A DNA stretch of 64,000 bases from PALSA-1440 sp050011195 (GTDB lineage Bacteria > Verrucomicrobiota > Verrucomicrobiia > Limisphaerales > UBA8199). The stretch spans positions 1 to 64,000 of the forward strand of contig JBEKJO010000001.1 in the NCBI GenBank assembly GCA_050011195.1, read 5' to 3'. Within the stretch, counting starts at the first letter, position 1, and the number at the start of each line of letters is the position of its first letter. This document shows, piece by piece, positions 32,869 through 41,279 of this stretch. A program made the position numbers and the translations under genes. The notes under the pieces are model-generated. The model saw only the letters and a program-made list of their open reading frames with translations, was not told the DNA's origin and did not search any database.

Positions 32869-35376
32869 ATGCCTGAGCAAAACGCGGTTGAAGCGACAGA
32901 GAAAAGGCCGGCGCCCCCCAGCGCACCCGAGAAGTATGATGCGTCGAAGATTGACAAGCTCGAGGGGCTGGAAGCGGTGCGCAAACGCCCGGGAATGTTT
33001 ATCGGCGACCCGGACGAACGCGGTCTGCACCACAGTGTTTTCGAGGTGCTGGACAACTCCATCGACGAGCACCTGGCTGGCTACTGCGACAAGATAGAGG
33101 TCACGGTCCATGTCGATGGCTCGATCTCCATCCGTGACAATGGGCGCGGCATCCCGGTGGATATGCATCCGAAGTGGAACATGCCGGCGGTGGAGCTGGT
33201 GCTGACCAACCTGCACGCGGGAGGCAAGTTCGGGCAGGGCGCCTACAAGTACTCCGGCGGCTTGCACGGCGTCGGGGCCAAGTGCGTCAATGCGCTGTCG
33301 GATTGGTTCAAGGTGGAAGTGACGCGGGACGGGAAGGTGTATTCCATGGAATTTGCGCGGGGCATCACCACGCAGAAGCTGACCGTCATCGGCAAGTCCA
33401 AAGGCACCGGCACGCTGATCACCTTTAAACCCGACCCAACCATCTTCACCATCACCACCGAGTTCAAGTTCGACATCCTGGCCAACCGCCTGCGCGAGCT
33501 GGCGTTCCTGAACCCGGGCGTCGAAATCGTCCTCACCGACGAGCGGGACGAGAAGACCGAGACCTTCCTGTACAAGGACGGCATCGAGCAGTTCGTCAAA
33601 CAGCTTGGGCGGACCAAACAGGTGCTCCATCCCAAGCCGATCATGATCAGCCGGCAGAAGGAGGAGGTGTTCGTGGATTGCGTGATGCAATACACCGACA
33701 GCTACAACGACCAGATCCTCTGCTTCGCCAACTCGATTGCGAACCCGGACGGCGGCACGCACCTGACGGGCTTCCGTTCGGCCCTGACCCGTGCCATCAA
33801 CCAATACGCCAAGCAAAACAATTTGCTGAAGGAAAAGGACCCGGCCATCTCGGGCGATGACGTCCGCGAAGGGCTGGTCTGCGTATTGAGCGTTAAACTG
33901 CCCAACCCGCGGTTCGAGTCGCAGACAAAGGTCAAGCTCGTCAACACGGAAATCGACGGCATCGTGTCGTCCATCATCTATGACGGCTTGATGACGCACT
34001 TTGATGCGAATCCGTCAGTGGCCAAGAAGGTGATTGAAAAGGGTTTGCTGGCGGCCCGCGCGCGCGAGGCGGCGCGCAAGGCCCGCGAGACAGTTCGCAA
34101 GGGCGCGCTGACCGGCGGCGGCCTCCCGGGAAAACTGGCCGATTGCTCCGACCGGGACCCGGCCAACACGGAGCTGTATATCGTGGAAGGTGATTCGGCC
34201 GGCGGGTCGGCCAAGCAAGGGCGCGACCGGAAGTTCCAGGCGATTCTGCCCATTCGCGGCAAGCTCATCAACGTGGAGAAGGCGCGGCTGGACAAGGTGC
34301 TGCAGAACAACGAAATCCGCACCATGATCACCGCCGTGGGCACGGGCATTGGCGATGGGGAAGGGGAGGGGGCTTTCAACCTGGAAGCGTTGCGCTACCA
34401 CAAGATCATCATCATGACCGATGCGGACGTGGACGGCTCGCACATCCGCACGCTGTTGCTGACGTTTTTCTATCGGCAGATGCCGGAACTGGTGCGGCGC
34501 GGCTTCGTCTATATCGCCCAACCGCCGCTGTATCAAATCGCCCGCAAGAAGCGGGTCGAGTATGTCGATGACGATGCCCGGCTGAACCAGATCCTCATCG
34601 AACTGGGCACCGAAGAGGTGCGCCTGCGCAATCTGTCTGACGGCAATGAGCTGACGGAGAAGCAGCTTGCCGAAATCCTGGAATTGCTTGAATCGCTCGA
34701 CAAGTACGTCAACGCGTTGCGCCGCCACGGTGGCGACTTCGCCGCTTACGTCGAGCAGCGTCACCCCAAGACGCACGAGCTGCCGCGGCACCTTGTGAAG
34801 GTCCGCGACGGGAACGACGAGACCGTGCATTACTTCCATACCGAAGAGGATTTGGAAGAGTTCGGTTCCAAGAACCCTGATTTGCGCCTGTTCGGCGAGG
34901 AGGAATCCGACACCAGCCTGCTGGAAAAGGCTAAGAACGGCCACACGCGCCGCGCCCGCCACGTTGAGCTGCACGAGAGCAAGGCCATCGCCGAACTGCT
35001 GGCGAAGTTGGCCAGGAAGGGTTTGAGCGTCGAGCACTACTCGGCGCAAGACAAGCCGCTGTTCGAGGTCATCGAAGGCGAGGGCGACAAAGAGCAGGTG
35101 AAACCGCTATTCTCCATCCCCGAGATTCTTTCCAGCATCAAAGAAGTGGGCCGGCGAGGCTTGTCCATCAAGCGGTTCAAGGGCTTGGGCGAGATGAACC
35201 CCAAGGAACTTTTTGAAACCACGATGAACCCCGTGCGGCGCAAGCTGCTGCGCATCGACCTGACGGATGCGATTGAAGCGGAAGAGATGTTCGCCAAACT
35301 GATGGGCGAGGAGGTCGAACCGCGCCGCCAGTTCATCGAGGATAACGCGCTGAACGTGCGCAATCTGGATATCTGA
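32869..35376 (+). CDS. gyrB: DNA gyrase subunit B
   Basis: 835 residues from ATG 32869 (a TTG at 32821 would add 16). The GHKL ATPase domain shows RKRPGMFIGD, DNSIDE and GGLHGVG; the transducer domain follows; and the TOPRIM domain has EGDSAGGSA and DADVDGSH. The C-terminal GYRB region includes RFKGLGEMNP. With GyrA it introduces negative supercoils. A long insertion between TOPRIM and the C-terminal block (about residues 565-725) resembles that found in many Gram-negative GyrB proteins. gyrA follows after 79 bases. Confidence 0.97.
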   Translation: MPEQNAVEATEKRPAPPSAPEKYDASKIDKLEGLEAVRKRPGMFIGDPDERGLHHSVFEVLDNSIDEHLAGYCDKIEVTVHVDGSISIRDNGRGIPVDMHPKWNMPAVELVLTNLHAGGKFGQGAYKYSGGLHGVGAKCVNALSDWFKVEVTRDGKVYSMEFARGITTQKLTVIGKSKGTGTLITFKPDPTIFTITTEFKFDILANRLRELAFLNPGVEIVLTDERDEKTETFLYKDGIEQFVKQLGRTKQVLHPKPIMISRQKEEVFVDCVMQYTDSYNDQILCFANSIANPDGGTHLTGFRSALTRAINQYAKQNNLLKEKDPAISGDDVREGLVCVLSVKLPNPRFESQTKVKLVNTEIDGIVSSIIYDGLMTHFDANPSVAKKVIEKGLLAARAREAARKARETVRKGALTGGGLPGKLADCSDRDPANTELYIVEGDSAGGSAKQGRDRKFQAILPIRGKLINVEKARLDKVLQNNEIRTMITAVGTGIGDGEGEGAFNLEALRYHKIIIMTDADVDGSHIRTLLLTFFYRQMPELVRRGFVYIAQPPLYQIARKKRVEYVDDDARLNQILIELGTEEVRLRNLSDGNELTEKQLAEILELLESLDKYVNALRRHGGDFAAYVEQRHPKTHELPRHLVKVRDGNDETVHYFHTEEDLEEFGSKNPDLRLFGEEESDTSLLEKAKNGHTRRARHVELHESKAIAELLAKLARKGLSVEHYSAQDKPLFEVIEGEGDKEQVKPLFSIPEILSSIKEVGRRGLSIKRFKGLGEMNPKELFETTMNPVRRKLLRIDLTDAIEAEEMFAKLMGEEVEPRRQFIEDNALNVRNLDI

Positions 35377-35455
35377 AAGCCAAGTTGCCCAACTGTAAGC
35401 CCAGGCCGCGCAACCTCTTTCGCTGAACGAGCGACCGGAGAAGCAACCAAGTTTT

Positions 35456-38122
35456 ATGCCCGAACCGACCGAACCGAACAACAAGAACGAGGCGCCAGTG
35501 AGCGGCACGCCTTTGTTCGCCGCCAACGAGAAGATCACGAAGATCAACGTCGCCGAGGAGATCAAGAACTCGTTTCTCGATTACTCAATGTCGGTGATTA
35601 TCTCCCGCGCGCTGCCCGACGTGCGCGACGGTTTGAAGCCGTCGCAACGGCGCATCCTCTACGCCATGAACGACCTGGGCGTGATGCCGAACCGCAAGCA
35701 CCTCAAGTGCGCCAAGATCGTCGGCGAGACGATGGGCAACTACCATCCGCACGGGGACCAGGCGATTTATCCGACGCTGGTGCACATGGCGCAGCCGTGG
35801 GCCATGCGCGAGCGGTTGGTGGACGGGCAGGGGAACTTCGGCTCCGTCGAAGGCGATCCCCCGGCGTCCATGCGGTACACCGAAGCGCGGCTGGCTCCGC
35901 TCGGGGCGGTGCTGATGGAAGACATGGAAAAGGAAACGGTGGACTTCGTCCCCAATTACGACGAGACCCGCACCGAGCCGACTGTCTTTCCCGCCGCGTT
36001 CCCGAACCTGCTGGTCAACGGCGGCACCGGCATAGCCGTCGGCATGGCCACCAACATGCCGCCGCACAATCTGGGCGAGATCATCGACGGCGTCTGCGCG
36101 CAGATCGACCATCCGGAGATCACGCTCAAAGAGCTGATGCAGCTTGTCAAAGGTCCGGACTTTCCGACCGGCTGCATGGTCTGCGGGCTGGAGGGAGTGA
36201 AGGAGTACTTCAAGAGCGGGCGCGGCAGCGTGAAAGTGCGCGGGAAGGTCGGCCTCGAGGAGCTTAAGGGCGGCCGCGAGCAGATTATTGTCACCGAAAT
36301 CCCGTTTAACGTGAACCGCGCCGTGCTGGTCGAGCGGATTGCCGAGCTGGTGAACGAGAAGATCATCACGGACATCACCGCCGTGCGCGACGAGTCGGAT
36401 GAGAACACGCGCGTCGTCATTGAAATCAAGCGGGATGCGGTGCCGAAGGTGGTCATCAACAACCTGTATCAGCACACGGCGCTCGAAACGAGTTTCGCGG
36501 TGAATGCGCTGGCCATCGACCATGGCCGGCCCAAGACGCTGGGGCTCAAGGAGCTGATCAACTGCTACATCGAGCACCGCCGGGAAGTGGTGATTCGCCG
36601 GACGAAGTTTGAACTCCGCAAGGCGGAAGAACGGGCGGAACTGCTGGAAGGCTACCTGATCGCCCTCTCCAACCTGGACGAGTTCATCCGCATTATTCGC
36701 CACTCCGCCACTCGCGAAGAGGCCAAAATCAAGCTGCTGGCTTTCGACTTCACACGCGCCCAAGTGGAAAAGATCGGCGTTCTGATTCGCAGCGAGGCGC
36801 GGCTGACCAGCGGGCGCTATTCGTTCAGCGAGGCGCAGGCCAACGCGATCCTGGAATTGCGCCTCTACCAGTTGACCGGCCTGGAAATCGATAAGGTTAG
36901 GGCTGAATACCGCGACCTGATAGTGCGCATCAAAGACCTGCTCGATATTCTGGCGAAGGAGGCGCGGGTATTGGCGATTATCAAGGCTGAGCTGCTCGCG
37001 ATCAAAGAGAAGTACGCCACGCCGCGCATGACGGACCTCGTGCCCGACGAAGGCGAAATCGCCATTGAAGACCTCATTGCGAACGAGGGGGTTATCATCA
37101 CCCTCACGCACACCGGGTTGATCAAGCGGACGAACATCAGTTCCTATCGTGCCCAGCGCCGGGGCGGCAAAGGGGTGATTGGCATGGCCACCCGCGAGGG
37201 CGCCACGGAAGAAGACAAGGATTTTATCGAGCACCTCTTCAGCGCCGGCACCCACGATTACCTGATGTTCTTTACGAGCACGGGGCGCGTGTATGTCGAG
37301 CGCGTGCATGAAATTCCCGATATGGGCCGCGCCGCCAAAGGCCGCAGCATCGCCAACCTGCTGGAACTGAAGCAGGCTGAGGCCATCGCCGCCCTGATTC
37401 GCATCGAAGCCAAAACCGGGCCGAACAAGGAAGACATGACCTGGCAGCAGCCGGGTTACCTCTTCTTCGCAACCCAGCAGGGCACCGTGAAGAAGACCCC
37501 GCTCGAAGATTTTGCCAACGTCCGCCAGGGCGGGATCATCGCGATTGGCATTGAGCCGGGCGACACGCTGATTGAGGTCAAGTTGACTTCAGGACAGGAC
37601 CAAGTGGTCTTGATCACGCGCGACGGCATGAGCATCCGCTTCTCCGAGGAGGATGTGCGGCCCATGGGCCGGCCCGCTGCGGGCGTGCGGGGCATCAACC
37701 TGGAAAAGGGGGACGCGGTGGTCGCGCTCGCGGTCGTGGAGCGGGACGCGACGTTGCTCGTCGCCGGCGAAAACGGCATCGGCAAGCGGACGCCTTTCGA
37801 TATGGTGCTGGAGGACGGGACAGTGGAGCCGGTCTATCGCCTCCAGTCACGCGGCGGCAAAGGCATCATCACCATGAAGGCCAATGAAAAGACCGGGGCG
37901 GTCGTTGGCGCGCTGACCGTGCGCGACGCCGACGAGATCATGCTTATGACGACCGGCGGGCAAATGGTGCGCATCTTCGTGAAAGACATCCGGGAAGCAG
38001 GGCGCAACACACAGGGCGTAAAGCTGATTAACCTTGGCGAAGGCGATAAGCTGCAGGCCATTGCTCCGGTGATCAGCGAACAGCAGGAAGACGCCGCGGC
38101 GGGGCAGGAAGAAGCCAAGTAA
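35456..38122 (+). CDS. gyrA: DNA gyrase subunit A
   Basis: 888 residues. The breakage-reunion domain has SMSVIISRALPDVRDGLKPS (44-63), the active-site Tyr at 141 (RYTEAR), and the C-terminal beta-pinwheel begins with the GyrA box QRRGGKG, which distinguishes it from ParC. In the quinolone pocket the sequence is YHPHGDQAIYP. The positions equivalent to E. coli Ser83 and Asp87 are therefore Gln102 and Pro106, predicting low intrinsic quinolone sensitivity. It follows gyrB closely. Confidence 0.97.
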   Translation: MPEPTEPNNKNEAPVSGTPLFAANEKITKINVAEEIKNSFLDYSMSVIISRALPDVRDGLKPSQRRILYAMNDLGVMPNRKHLKCAKIVGETMGNYHPHGDQAIYPTLVHMAQPWAMRERLVDGQGNFGSVEGDPPASMRYTEARLAPLGAVLMEDMEKETVDFVPNYDETRTEPTVFPAAFPNLLVNGGTGIAVGMATNMPPHNLGEIIDGVCAQIDHPEITLKELMQLVKGPDFPTGCMVCGLEGVKEYFKSGRGSVKVRGKVGLEELKGGREQIIVTEIPFNVNRAVLVERIAELVNEKIITDITAVRDESDENTRVVIEIKRDAVPKVVINNLYQHTALETSFAVNALAIDHGRPKTLGLKELINCYIEHRREVVIRRTKFELRKAEERAELLEGYLIALSNLDEFIRIIRHSATREEAKIKLLAFDFTRAQVEKIGVLIRSEARLTSGRYSFSEAQANAILELRLYQLTGLEIDKVRAEYRDLIVRIKDLLDILAKEARVLAIIKAELLAIKEKYATPRMTDLVPDEGEIAIEDLIANEGVIITLTHTGLIKRTNISSYRAQRRGGKGVIGMATREGATEEDKDFIEHLFSAGTHDYLMFFTSTGRVYVERVHEIPDMGRAAKGRSIANLLELKQAEAIAALIRIEAKTGPNKEDMTWQQPGYLFFATQQGTVKKTPLEDFANVRQGGIIAIGIEPGDTLIEVKLTSGQDQVVLITRDGMSIRFSEEDVRPMGRPAAGVRGINLEKGDAVVALAVVERDATLLVAGENGIGKRTPFDMVLEDGTVEPVYRLQSRGGKGIITMKANEKTGAVVGALTVRDADEIMLMTTGGQMVRIFVKDIREAGRNTQGVKLINLGEGDKLQAIAPVISEQQEDAAAGQEEAK

Positions 38123-38134
38123 GGGAACCAAACC

Positions 38135-38698
38135 TCAGGGCAATAGATGCGGCGGTGGGGGTTGCTGGTGCAGGATGTCGTCCAGCAGGCTGGTAACCTG
38201 ATCCGCCCGTTCCGTGTATGAATCGAGCGAATCGGGGATCGAGCGGGCAATGTTTTGCGGTACTTGCGTCAGGTAATCCATCGCCCCCTGATGGGCAGCG
38301 TTGCGGAGACAATGATGCTTCTCTCCTTCCCCGACCCCTGGGCTCCCCCCGCTTTCCATCAGGCCGACCAGCAGGCCCTCCCGGTCGCCCCGCTGGCCGA
38401 GCCAGGTCTCCATCCACGCTTTCACCGACGCAGGAAAGTCGCCTTCCGGAGTCGCGCAGAAAACTATCAGGTCCGCTCGCGCGGCCCTGTCCGCCGCTTC
38501 TTTAGCTGCGGCAGTCTCCGCGAGCAACGCAAACGACCACCAGCTCACGTCGAATTCAAACTGCGCCCAGAACCGCCCGACCAGTTGGTCACAGAAACCG
38601 ACACCCCGTTCACGCGCTGCGGGATCCTCGTACACCACCACGACTGACCACGCTGCTTTCGTTTCCAACCGCGCACCGTTTTCGTCTGCTCGCGTCAT
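38135..38698 (-). CDS. Verrucomicrobial hypothetical protein
   Basis: 187 residues. AWSVVVVYEDPAARERGV, a WW motif (FDVSWWSFALL), RADLIVFCATPEGDFPASVK and SIPDSLDSYTERADQV look like a Rossmann-like single domain with a C-terminal helix. The pattern resembles a pseudo-receiver or flavodoxin-like fold without clear catalytic residues. I believe homologues occur across Verrucomicrobiota but cannot assign a function. It is convergent with gyrA with a 12-base gap. Confidence 0.6.
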   Translation of the reverse strand: MTRADENGARLETKAAWSVVVVYEDPAARERGVGFCDQLVGRFWAQFEFDVSWWSFALLAETAAAKEAADRAARADLIVFCATPEGDFPASVKAWMETWLGQRGDREGLLVGLMESGGSPGVGEGEKHHCLRNAAHQGAMDYLTQVPQNIARSIPDSLDSYTERADQVTSLLDDILHQQPPPPHLLP

Positions 38699-38803
38699 GG
38701 TTGCGGTGGGGAAAGCTCTCTTTGCCGTCGGCCTTTCCCGCCGACAATTGCTCTCCCAACCACTTCAATTCTGCTCCCCGGCGACAGGAAATCAAGAAAA
38801 AAC

Positions 38804-39511
38804 TTAAGGCGACAGGCGTTCAATCCGCCAGGTCTTGTCCGCCTGCCGGGTGTAGCGGAAACGATCGTGGAGCCGGTTGGGCCGTCCCTGCCAGAATTCA
38901 ATGCGGGCTGGTGACAGCACGTACCCGCCCCAGAAAGCCGGCCGCGGCACTTCCTGCCCCGCGTATTGGGCTTCCATTTGTTTCCACCTCTCTTCCAGCG
39001 CCGCCCGGTCGCGAATGACCGCGCTTTGCTGCGAGGCCCAAGCCGCGAGCTGGCTCCCGCGCGGCCGCGACTTGAAATACGCTTCCGACTCTGCCGGCGG
39101 CAACTGGCTGACTTCCCCGGCGACGCAAACCTGCCGTTCCTGTTCCGACCAATAAAAAACCAGCGCCGCTTGCGGGTTTCCCGCCAGTTCCTGTCCCTTG
39201 CGGCTGTCGTAATTCGTGTAAAAGATGAACCCCCGCTGGTCCACGCCCTTGAGCAAGACCGCGCGTGCCGAAGGCCGGCCCTGCTTGTCCGCGGTCGCCA
39301 GCGTCATCGCCGTCAAATCCATCGGTTCAGCCCCGGATGCCAGCAGCAGCGCTTTGTAGAGCTTAATGCAGAACTTCCGCACCCGCCCGCTGGCCCGCGC
39401 CCCCGTCGCCTGGTCGAACCACTTCTTGAACTGGGCAATCGGGTCGGCTTCCAGGTCGCTCCGCCGCAAGCCGGTCAGATTGTATTCTCTTCGTAAATCG
39501 GCGAAGGACAT
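38804..39511 (-). CDS. pdxH: Pyridoxamine 5-phosphate oxidase
   Basis: Oxidises pyridoxamine or pyridoxine phosphate to pyridoxal phosphate using FMN. 235 residues. The family blocks AMTLATADKQGRPSARAVLLKG, GFIFYTNYDSRKGQEL, FYWSEQERQVCVAG and the C-terminal IEFWQGRPNRLHDRF are intact. About 15-20 extra residues (around 44-62, VRKFCIKLYKALLLASG) sit between the first helix and the FMN-binding strand, which I do not recognise from other PdxH proteins. leuD lies four bases upstream on the same strand. Confidence 0.93.
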   Translation of the reverse strand: MSFADLRREYNLTGLRRSDLEADPIAQFKKWFDQATGARASGRVRKFCIKLYKALLLASGAEPMDLTAMTLATADKQGRPSARAVLLKGVDQRGFIFYTNYDSRKGQELAGNPQAALVFYWSEQERQVCVAGEVSQLPPAESEAYFKSRPRGSQLAAWASQQSAVIRDRAALEERWKQMEAQYAGQEVPRPAFWGGYVLSPARIEFWQGRPNRLHDRFRYTRQADKTWRIERLSP

Positions 39512-39515
39512 GCCC

Positions 39516-40064
39516 TCAGCTCGGTATCATCCCCGTCTTGCGCGCGTAATTGAACAGCCCGCCCGCATCCACCACCGGCCGCACATCACCCAGGGGCTTT
39601 AACTTATAGACTTTGCCCGTGCTCTTGGCGGTCACCGTGCCCGCGTCCAGGTCCACCGTCGCCACCTCGCCCGTCTTCAACACCTCGCACAGCCGGTCCG
39701 CCGATTCACAGGGATAAAGCTCGCCCGTCGCCACGGAGTTGCGAAAGAAGATGCGCGCGAAGCTCTCCGCCAGCACCACTTCGCAGCCCGCCGAGCCTAA
39801 CGCAATCGGCGCGTGCTCGCGCGAGCTGCCGCAGCCGAAGTTGCGCCCAGCGACCACGATCGGATACTCGCTGTCGAGTTGGCCTTCCTTCACGTAGCGC
39901 GTGGCGTAGGCCGATTCCGGCAGGCCGGCGAAGGCGTAAGCGCCCAGCTTCTCGTACTCCTCGGGAATCGTCGGCACGAGAGTCAAGTATTGCGCCGGGA
40001 TAATCTGGTCGGTGTCGATATTGTCCCGCACCACAAAGACCGGTCCTGTGAAAACAGATTGCAT
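39516..40064 (-). CDS. leuD: 3-isopropylmalate dehydratase small subunit
   Basis: Isomerises 2- to 3-isopropylmalate in leucine synthesis together with LeuC. 182 residues, with the swivel-domain motifs DNIDTDQIIPAQYL (14-27), GRNFGCGSSREHAP and a conserved SFARIFFRNS. The length fits the small, LeuD-type subunit of the isopropylmalate/homoaconitase family. leuC is not in the window. The stop is four bases from pdxH, suggesting co-transcription. Confidence 0.93.
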   Translation of the reverse strand: MQSVFTGPVFVVRDNIDTDQIIPAQYLTLVPTIPEEYEKLGAYAFAGLPESAYATRYVKEGQLDSEYPIVVAGRNFGCGSSREHAPIALGSAGCEVVLAESFARIFFRNSVATGELYPCESADRLCEVLKTGEVATVDLDAGTVTAKSTGKVYKLKPLGDVRPVVDAGGLFNYARKTGMIPS

Positions 40065-40222
40065 GGCGGGAGATTGGAGTCAGCCGCGCCAATATTCAAT
40101 CAGATTTACAGCCCCTCAATCAGAGCGGATTCAAGCATGGGACTGTGTAGCCGCCGTACAGTTCGATTTGCAGTTCGATTTGCCTTGCCCTCCTTGCTCT
40201 GCTCTGACACCCTTGCCCTCGA

Positions 40223-40444
40223 ATGCTGATCAAGCAGAAAAGTCGAATCCCTCTCAAGCCCCTGCAAACCGGCCAAGTCTGGCAAATGGAGGATTCGCAT
40301 CTCCACGTTGACCTCGTGGGCAAACACCTGGTGCACTATAAGCTCATCAAACGCGAGGCCAAGCGCACCCCAATGTCGCTCTCCAACATCAAGGCCGTGG
40401 AGAAATATCTCAAAGACAACAAGGCCGTTCTGGTCCAGGGGTAG
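40223..40444 (+). CDS. Small conserved hypothetical protein
   Basis: 73 residues. GQVWQMEDSHLHVDLVGKHLVHYKL suggests a small beta-barrel-like start, followed by a short charged helix (SLSNIKAVEKYLKDNKAVL). No membrane segment or signal. I do not recognise a named family; composition and codon use fit the surrounding core genes. It is isolated between leuD and the response regulator. Confidence 0.6.
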   Translation: MLIKQKSRIPLKPLQTGQVWQMEDSHLHVDLVGKHLVHYKLIKREAKRTPMSLSNIKAVEKYLKDNKAVLVQG

Positions 40445-40596
40445 CGGAGGCGGAGCGCTCTGCCGCCGGCCACTGGCTCGGAGACCGCCGTGGTCCGCTT
40501 GGGAGTGGGGGGCGTGCGGGAGGCGGACGAAGGGCTGAGCCTGTGGGGCAAGGGGGGCTGGCAAAAATCTCAGGCGCGAGGTCGAGGATCTTCATA

Positions 40597-41271
40597 CTAA
40601 TGGTCGTGATTCCAGCGGATGGCCAATTGCAGGAGTTCGCTCGTGCTCTGAAGGTTTAGCTTTTCCTTGATGCGCGTGCGGTAGGTATCAACCGTCTTCA
40701 TGTCAATGCGCAGTTGCTCGGCGATCTCGCGCGTGCTCAAGCCGCGGCCGGTCATCTCGAACACCTGCAGCTCACGGTCCCCCAGAAGCTCGGCGATCGA
40801 GTCGCTCACGGCCTGGGGTTTTGAAGTCAGGCGCGCGAGCACCGTGGAGGCCGTCTTCTCGCTGAGATAAATGCCGCCGCCCAACACCCGGCGGATAGCC
40901 AGCAGGATGTCGCGGGTGGCCTGCTGTTTGGTAATGTAGCCTTGCGCGCCGGCGCGGAGGACACGCTCGGCGTAGAGGGTCTCGTCGTGCATGGAGACCA
41001 CCAGAATGAGCAGCTTGGGCCAGCGCGCGTGGATGTCCTTGATCAGCTCCAGGCCGCTGGAGCTTTTCAGCATCAGGTCAATGACCGCCAGATCGGGTTT
41101 GGTAGTCTCGACCGCCTCTAAGGCCCCTTGCCGGTCTTCGGCTGCCGCACACACCGTCAAGTCTGGTTCAAGGTTGATGGCCTCGGCCAGCCCGTCGCGG
41201 ACGATCGGGTGATCATCCACGAGAATAATGCGGGTAGGCTTGGTGTTGCGAGGTTCGGGAGAATGGGTCAT
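40597..41271 (-). CDS. NarL/FixJ-type response regulator
   Basis: 224 residues from ATG 41271. A receiver domain (about 12-130) has acidic D19/D20 and the phosphoacceptor D65 (DLAVIDLML), followed by a LuxR-type helix-turn-helix (about 155-220, DRELQVFEMTGRGLSTREIAEQL). It lies nine bases after the histidine kinase gene and is surely its partner. A longer frame upstream is antisense-like and overlaps the kinase, so it is rejected. Confidence 0.93.
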   Translation of the reverse strand: MTHSPEPRNTKPTRIILVDDHPIVRDGLAEAINLEPDLTVCAAAEDRQGALEAVETTKPDLAVIDLMLKSSSGLELIKDIHARWPKLLILVVSMHDETLYAERVLRAGAQGYITKQQATRDILLAIRRVLGGGIYLSEKTASTVLARLTSKPQAVSDSIAELLGDRELQVFEMTGRGLSTREIAEQLRIDMKTVDTYRTRIKEKLNLQSTSELLQLAIRWNHDH

Positions 41272-41279
41272 AAATACGT

